A stretch of DNA of 64,000 bases from Actinomycetota bacterium (lineage in GTDB: Bacteria > Actinomycetota > Actinomycetes > JACCUZ01). Where the stretch lies: the NCBI GenBank assembly GCA_030841035.1, contig JAVEDI010000075.1:19018-83017 (forward strand), written 5' to 3'. Numbering within the stretch: position 1 is the first letter of the stretch; every line of letters starts with the position of its first letter. The position numbers were made by a program, and so were the translations under genes. The notes beneath the pieces are model-generated. The model was given only the letters and a program-made list of their open reading frames with translations, was not told the DNA's origin and ran no database searches. Below are positions 60,034 to 64,000 of this stretch, piece by piece.

Positions 60034-60639
60034 ATGTCGCCGGACGCCGTACCCGCCGGACGAGACTCCTGGTTGCTCGAGTCCATGGCGGTCGCCGTCA
60101 TAGCGGCGGATCTCGAGGGCGTGGTCACCTACTGGAACGCCGCGGCGGAGCGGCTCTACGGCTACAGCGCCGAGGAGATGCTCGGCAGCCCGGCCTTCGC
60201 CGCGATGGTCCGCCCCGTCGATGCGGGCCAAGCGGCGGCCCTGCGGGCCAGGCTCTTCGCCGGGGAGCAGATCGTCCACGAGTTCCCCGTGCTCTGCCGC
60301 GACGGACGGACCCGCCGGATGCGCGTCTCGTCCTCCCCGCTGCGCGCGGAGGGCAAGGTGGTGGGCATCCTCGGTGTGCACATGGCCGAGGCCGGGGTCG
60401 AGCGCGAGGCGCAGGACCCGCTGGAGACCGCCGACCTCCTGGTCGGCTACGCCGACACGTCCCTCGCCCGCGAGCGGGCGGCGGGGTTCGCGCACGCCTA
60501 CCTGCTCGGGCGCCGCTTCGCCCTGTGCCGGATGCCCATCGTCCCCAGCGGGCAGGACTGGCCGCCCGGGCAGGGCCTCGTCTGCCAGACCTGCCTGCGT
60601 GCCGCGAGGCCGGGACAGTCGTTGCGCCGCGACGCCTGA
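60034..60639 (+). CDS. Single PAS-domain protein with cysteine-bearing tail
   Basis: A 201-aa cytoplasmic protein: a PAS sensor domain (residues 13-125, MAVAVIAADLEGVVTYWNAAAERLYGYSAEEMLG broken over the helices, then RRMRVSSSPLRAEGKVVGILGV) followed by a C-terminal region with C165, C184 and C187 (CxxC). There is no kinase, GGDEF or helix-turn-helix output. The PAS domain may bind haem, flavin or a small ligand and the tail might bind metal, but neither is shown. ATG 60034 follows GGAAGG. Confidence 0.8.
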   Translation: MSPDAVPAGRDSWLLESMAVAVIAADLEGVVTYWNAAAERLYGYSAEEMLGSPAFAAMVRPVDAGQAAALRARLFAGEQIVHEFPVLCRDGRTRRMRVSSSPLRAEGKVVGILGVHMAEAGVEREAQDPLETADLLVGYADTSLARERAAGFAHAYLLGRRFALCRMPIVPSGQDWPPGQGLVCQTCLRAARPGQSLRRDA

Positions 60640-60661
60640 CTGATCCCGCAGGGGTGGCGCG

Positions 60662-61177
60662 CTACTCCCCCGCGCGTCCGTCGACGAGCTCGCGCACCAC
60701 GTCCAGGTGCCCCAGGTGGCGGGCGTACTCCTGGACCAGGTGGAAGAGGACCCGCTCCAGCTGCGGCGGGTCCGTGCCCTCCCACCGCTGCCCCGGCTGG
60801 CCGACGTCGGTCAGGTCGTGCGCCTCGACGATGCTGCGGCTGGTCGCGGCCTGGGCACGTAGCGCCGTCACGAGGTCGGCGAGGGTCTCCTCCGGTGCGA
60901 CGTACCAGCGGTCGGCGCGGCGGTCACCCCAGGGGTCGGCGACCTCGCGACCCGCGAACCCCCACTCGAGCCAGCGCAGCTCGACGTACCTCAGGTGCTT
61001 GAGCAGCTCGACCGGCGACCAGCCCGAGGGCAGCCGGCTGCGCCGCAGCTCCTCCTCGTCGAGGTCCTCGAGCTTGCTCACCAGCGCCGAGCGGAAGTAG
61101 TCGAGGTAGCCGAGGAACACCTCGTGGCGCGAGACGACGGGTTCGGTGGGTTCCGGGAACGGCACGCTGCTGGTCAC
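60662..61177 (-). CDS. DinB/DUF664 family protein
   Basis: A 171-aa four-helix-bundle protein of the DinB superfamily: PSGWSPVELLKHLRYVELRWLEWGF carries the first histidine, and LFHLVQEYARHLGHLDVVREL the last two, forming a likely metal site. The function is unknown; relatives are thiol-dependent transferases. GTG 61177 is six nt after CAGGAT on the minus strand. The divergent SURF1 gene starts 27 nt away. Confidence 0.85.
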   Translation of the reverse strand: MTSSVPFPEPTEPVVSRHEVFLGYLDYFRSALVSKLEDLDEEELRRSRLPSGWSPVELLKHLRYVELRWLEWGFAGREVADPWGDRRADRWYVAPEETLADLVTALRAQAATSRSIVEAHDLTDVGQPGQRWEGTDPPQLERVLFHLVQEYARHLGHLDVVRELVDGRAGE

Positions 61178-61183
61178 CCCTCG

Positions 61184-61198
61184 ATCCTGCCTTACGGT
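61184..61198. promoter_or_regulatory. Overlapping divergent -10 boxes, DinB and SURF1 genes
   Basis: Minus-strand CAGGAT (61184-61189) ends six nt before GTG 61177; plus-strand TACGGT (61193-61198) ends six nt before GTG 61205. The two promoters would occupy the same DNA. Confidence 0.55.
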
Positions 61199-61204
61199 TC
61201 GAGG

Positions 61205-61978
61205 GTGCTCCGCTTCCTGCTGCGACCGCGCTGGCTGGCCTGGCACGCCGTCCTCGTCGCGGTCCTGGTCGCCTTCACGTGGCTGGGTTGGTGGCAGCTG
61301 GGCAGCTTCGAGCGGCGCGGCCAGCCCTCCCTGGCCACCCGCGCCGCGGTGCGCCTCGACGACGTGACGCGCGCCGGCGGGCGCTTGCAGGACGAGGACA
61401 TCCTGCGGCGGGTGGTGACGCGCGGCCGGTACGACGCCGCGCACCAGCTGCTCGTGCCGGGCCGGGAGCACGGCGCTCGCCGCGGTTGGTTCGTCGTCAC
61501 GCCGCTGCGCAGCGCATCGGGCGTCCTGCCCGTGCTGCGCGGCTGGGTGCCGCGGCCCTCCTCCGCCGCCGCCCGGGTGCCGTCCGGCACCGTCACCGTC
61601 CGCGGCAGGCTGCAGGCGTCGGAGCCCCGGGAGGCCAGCGCCGTCGACCCGCTCGAGGCCCTGCCGGCCGGCCAGGTGGCCTACGTCGCGACGGTGACGA
61701 TGCTCGACGCGTGGCCCTACCCGGCGCGGGAGATCTACGACGGGTACCTCGTCCTGTCCCGGCAGTCGCCGGCGGCGTCTCCCTCGCCGGCGCGCGTCCA
61801 GGCGCAGCAGCCGTCCGAGGGCGTGTCTCGGTGGCGCAACCTCGCCTATGCGCTGCAGTGGTGGCTCTTCTCTGCAGCGGCCGTCTTCTTCTGGGCCTCG
61901 GTGCTGCGCCGCGCCTGGGCCGACGAGCACGAGGCGCCGCTCACCGACCGTGCGCCGCTGCCGGCCGAGACCGTCTAA
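61205..61978 (+). CDS. SURF1 family protein
   Basis: A 257-aa SURF1-like assembly factor for haem-copper oxidases. Two membrane spans bracket an extracytoplasmic domain: residues 14-30 (VLVAVLVAFTWLGWWQL) and about 220-240 (LQWWLFSAAAVFFWASVL). FTWLGWWQLGSFERR, RRGWFVVTPLR and NLAYALQWWLF are typical. GTG 61205 lies just after a -10 box. Its final 4 nt overlap the convergent DUF3817 gene. No cox genes are in the window. Confidence 0.87.
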   Translation: MLRFLLRPRWLAWHAVLVAVLVAFTWLGWWQLGSFERRGQPSLATRAAVRLDDVTRAGGRLQDEDILRRVVTRGRYDAAHQLLVPGREHGARRGWFVVTPLRSASGVLPVLRGWVPRPSSAAARVPSGTVTVRGRLQASEPREASAVDPLEALPAGQVAYVATVTMLDAWPYPAREIYDGYLVLSRQSPAASPSPARVQAQQPSEGVSRWRNLAYALQWWLFSAAAVFFWASVLRRAWADEHEAPLTDRAPLPAETV

Positions 61979-62316
61979 CGGGTCGCCGCCGCGTGCCCGC
62001 TCGCCTGGTGCCCGGCCGCGCGGCGGTGCTCGTCATGGGCCACCCGGCGCTCGGCGACGAAGGACATCAGCGGCACGGTGCCGGCCAGCAGCACCAGCAG
62101 GGTCTTGACGATCGACCAGCGAGCCGTGACCGAGAGGTGGAAGGACACCGCGACGTAGAGCACGTAGAGCCAGCCGTGCGCCGTCCACAGCCACTGCCGG
62201 ACGGGGTCGCCGACCGCCCAGGGTTCGAACGACAGCCCGATCAGGCAGCTGGTGGCGAGCACGACGCCCGTGACCCACGCCATCACGCGGTAGCGCAGCA
62301 GCGCGCCGGAGTTCAT
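61975..62316 (-). CDS. DUF3817 family membrane protein
   Basis: A 113-aa protein with three membrane spans (VMAWVTGVVLATSCLIGL, TAHGWLYVLYVAVSFHL, VKTLLVLLAGTVPLMSFV) and the conserved HGWLYxxY and P-MSFVAERR-type end found in DUF3817. The function is unknown. ATG 62316 is seven nt after TAGGCT (minus strand, 62324-62329) without a ribosome-binding site. Confidence 0.87.
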   Translation of the reverse strand: MNSGALLRYRVMAWVTGVVLATSCLIGLSFEPWAVGDPVRQWLWTAHGWLYVLYVAVSFHLSVTARWSIVKTLLVLLAGTVPLMSFVAERRVAHDEHRRAAGHQASGHAAATR

Positions 62317-62323
62317 GGGAGTG

Positions 62324-62329
62324 AGCCTA
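62324..62329 (-). promoter_or_regulatory. -10 box TAGGCT, leaderless start of DUF3817 gene
   Basis: TAGGCT on the minus strand ends seven nt before ATG 62316, and lies only a few nt from the stop of the upstream gene. Confidence 0.55.
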
Positions 62330-63001
62330 GACGCCGGTAGCGCTGCTGCCCGTCGTGGTGGTGCTGTCGGGGGACGGGGACTGCGTGCCCCTCGGGCGGT
62401 GGCCGCCGCCGTCCCCGCGTCGGAGACCTCCGAAGCGTGACAGGTCGACGACGCGCAGCGCGGTCCCGCCGGCGCTGGTCTTGCGGGCCAGCACGACCAC
62501 CTGGGCGTCCTTGGCGATCGAGGTGATGCCGTCGCGGGTGGCGTTGACGACGGTGGCCGCGGTGACGTCGTACGTCGCGGTGAAGCCGTCGGCGCTCTTC
62601 ACCGAGATCGAGGCCGCCGACACCGCCGTCACCCTGCCCCTCTGCACGAGGACCGTCTCGAACCCGCCCCCGGCCTTGGGGACGACCAGCTCGCCGTGCA
62701 GCGCGCGCAGCAGGCCGAACATGCCGGCGTCGCCGTGGCGGCCGCGCGGCCCGCGCCAGCCGTGGCGATCCCCGCGGCCGCGGTCCGGGGCCGCGGAGGG
62801 CGTCGCCGTCGGGCTCCCACCCGTGCTCGCGGTGGGGGTGCTCGAGCCACGGTCGGCGGCCAGCGCGACACCGCTGGCCCCCGCGACGAGCAGCGCGAGG
62901 GTCAGCAGCCCGGCGACGAGGCCGCGCCGCGGCCGGCGGGCCCGGTGGGGCAGGTCCGACGACAGGACGTCGCCGTCGTGGGGCGGTTGGCTGGAGTCCA
63001 C
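62327..63001 (-). CDS. Secreted or anchored DUF5666-like protein
   Basis: A 224-aa protein: cytoplasmic N-terminus with basic residues, a membrane span or signal (residues 27-48, GLVAGLLTLALLVAGASGVALA), a Ser/Thr/Pro linker, a Gly/Arg/His-rich patch (RGRGDRHGWRGPRGRHG) and a beta-rich domain (GFETVLVQRGRVTAVSAASISVKSADG split in strands) like DUF5666, then a low-complexity tail. Such proteins often sit beside two-component systems. GTG 63001 has GAGGAGG at 7-nt spacing. It follows the kinase gene by 114 nt. Confidence 0.78.
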   Translation of the reverse strand: MDSSQPPHDGDVLSSDLPHRARRPRRGLVAGLLTLALLVAGASGVALAADRGSSTPTASTGGSPTATPSAAPDRGRGDRHGWRGPRGRHGDAGMFGLLRALHGELVVPKAGGGFETVLVQRGRVTAVSAASISVKSADGFTATYDVTAATVVNATRDGITSIAKDAQVVVLARKTSAGGTALRVVDLSRFGGLRRGDGGGHRPRGTQSPSPDSTTTTGSSATGV

Positions 63002-63104
63002 GGAGAAGCCTCCTCGTTCGGGGTCACCGGCCGCGAGTCTGACCCACGTTCCTGTGACCGGCCTGTGAGCAGCCTGGGTGCGTGGGGCGTTGTGCGCCTG
63101 TCAG

Positions 63105-63130
63105 CCGTTCGCCGGTCACCCGTTCGCCGG
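63105..63130. repeat. Tandem 15-nt duplication at the kinase stop codon
   Basis: CCGTTCGCCGG occurs at 63105-63115 and 63120-63130 (15-nt period). The copy beyond the stop encodes an in-frame repeat of the last residues and its own stop. Confidence 0.65.
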
Positions 63131-64000
63131 GACGCCGGTGCGCGGCTGCTGCTCCGGCGCGGGCTGGGGCGCGCCCTCGGCCAGCGGCAGCCGCACCCAG
63201 AACGTCGCGCCCTCGCCGGGCGCGGTGTCGACCCCGACCTGGCCGTTGTGCGCGCTCACGAGCGCGGCGACGATCGAGAGCCCCAGCCCGGTGCCGCCCG
63301 CCGCGCGGGTGCGGGAGGCGTCGGCGCGGTAGAAGCGTTCGAAGACGCGCGCCGCATCGGCCTCGTCGAGGCCGGGGCCGTGGTCGCGGACGGCCAGCCG
63401 GGCCTCGTGGGCCTGCGCGGCGACCGCGACCGTCACGTCGACCGGCGTACCGGCGGGTGTGTGGCTGAGCGCGTTGGTGATCAGGTTCCCCAGCACCTGG
63501 CGCAGCCGCACGTCGTCGCCGAGCACGACGGCTGCCTCGCCCGTCGCGACCTCCAGGGAGATCACCCGCTCGGGTGCCACGGCGCGCGCGTCGTGCACGG
63601 CGTCGGTCGCCAGGGCCACGAGGTCCACGGGCGCCTGCTCGAGGGGCCGCTGCTGGTCGAGCCGGGCCAGCAGCAGCAGGTCGTTGACGAGCACGCCCAT
63701 CTGGGCGGCGGAGTCCTCGACGCGGCGCATGACGCGCGCCACGTCGTCGGGGCTGCTCGCGGCGCCCTGTCGGTAGAGCTCGGCGAAGCCACGGATCGAG
63801 GTCAGCGGCGTCCGCAGCTCGTGGCTGGCGTCCGCGACGAAGCGGCGCATCCGTTGCTCCGACGCGAGCGCCGCCTCCTCGGACTCCCGCCGCGCGTCGA
63901 AGGCCGTCTCGATCTGGCCGAGCATCGTGTTGAGGGCCGCGGACAGCCGCCCCACCTCCGTACGCGGGTCGGGCTCCGTCGAGACACGCAAGGACAGGTC
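63116..64000 (-). CDS. Two-component sensor histidine kinase (5' end outside window)
   Basis: The C-terminal 294 residues of an orthodox kinase enter from the right edge. The end of a HAMP domain (RTEVGRLSAALNTMLGQI) is followed by the HisKA dimerisation segment with the phosphoacceptor histidine (FVADASHELRTPLTSIRG), then HATPase_c N, G1 and G2 boxes (LGNLITNALSHT, VRDHGPGLDEADAARVFERFYR, GGTGLGLSIVAALV). The response regulator is expected beyond the window. The TTG at 63991 is an internal Leu codon, not the start. Confidence 0.93.
   Translation of the reverse strand, partial: DLSLRVSTEPDPRTEVGRLSAALNTMLGQIETAFDARRESEEAALASEQRMRRFVADASHELRTPLTSIRGFAELYRQGAASSPDDVARVMRRVEDSAAQMGVLVNDLLLLARLDQQRPLEQAPVDLVALATDAVHDARAVAPERVISLEVATGEAAVVLGDDVRLRQVLGNLITNALSHTPAGTPVDVTVAVAAQAHEARLAVRDHGPGLDEADAARVFERFYRADASRTRAAGGTGLGLSIVAALVSAHNGQVGVDTAPGEGATFWVRLPLAEGAPQPAPEQQPRTGVPANG

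Noticed and set aside
1..64000. Mobile island, prophage, CRISPR array or secondary-metabolite cluster
   Set aside because: No integrase, transposase, phage structural gene, spacer array, tRNA attachment site, PKS or NRPS gene was seen, and base composition is even throughout.

Overview
The window is very GC-rich and densely coded on both strands, with about 67 genes, short gaps, many GTG starts and many 4-nt start/stop overlaps. It looks like the chromosome of an actinomycete. Supporting families are a LigB-type ATP-dependent DNA ligase, a mycothiol-dependent maleylpyruvate isomerase-family enzyme, a WYL regulator pair, DUF222/HNH, DUF5302, DUF1206, DUF3817, an MmpL-type exporter, HelD and an Rv3717-type amidase. 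The style suggests Nocardioidaceae or a relative, but that is an inference. I see no rRNA, tRNA, CRISPR array, prophage or insertion sequence.

Layout. 0-10.4 kb: a trehalose-synthase-like GH13 enzyme, an SDR, a group 2 sigma factor, a GCS2-type carboxylate-amine ligase, a DUF1206 membrane protein, a RecQ helicase with a phosphoribosyltransferase-like tail, an acyl-CoA dehydrogenase-like protein and a polysaccharide deacetylase. 10.5-24.4 kb: exonuclease III followed by two WYL regulators, a LytR_C protein, a maleylpyruvate isomerase-family enzyme, NagB, an aldo/keto reductase, TrmB, an S4 protein, a TetR/MMPL divergent pair, pirin, AlkB, a PEBP protein and a luciferase-like flavoprotein. 24.6-26 kb: a DUF222/HNH protein.

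26-39.4 kb is the metabolic core. Leftward genes encode an aromatic aldehyde dehydrogenase, PobA, an AtoE-type transporter, a small membrane protein and a MalY-type PLP enzyme. Rightward genes form a complete protocatechuate branch of the beta-ketoadipate pathway, pcaIJFHGBDC plus an IclR regulator, in nine tightly coupled genes. Together they take 4-hydroxybenzaldehyde or 4-hydroxybenzoate to succinyl-CoA and acetyl-CoA.

39.4-64 kb: an ArsR regulator whose operator lies inside its promoter, LigB, DUF72, two PAP2 proteins, a MarR/MFS pair facing an EamA/HutF pair, a cell-wall amidase, a second aldo/keto reductase, a CDF metal transporter, HelD, a FUSC protein, YbaK, TesB, a gamma-glutamyltransferase-like protein, a PAS protein, DinB, SURF1, DUF3817 and a secreted DUF5666-like protein below a truncated sensor kinase.

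A theme of the window is leaderless expression. At least fifteen start codons have a TANNNT-type -10 box 5-8 nt upstream and no Shine-Dalgarno sequence. Another theme is convergent genes whose 3' coding ends overlap.
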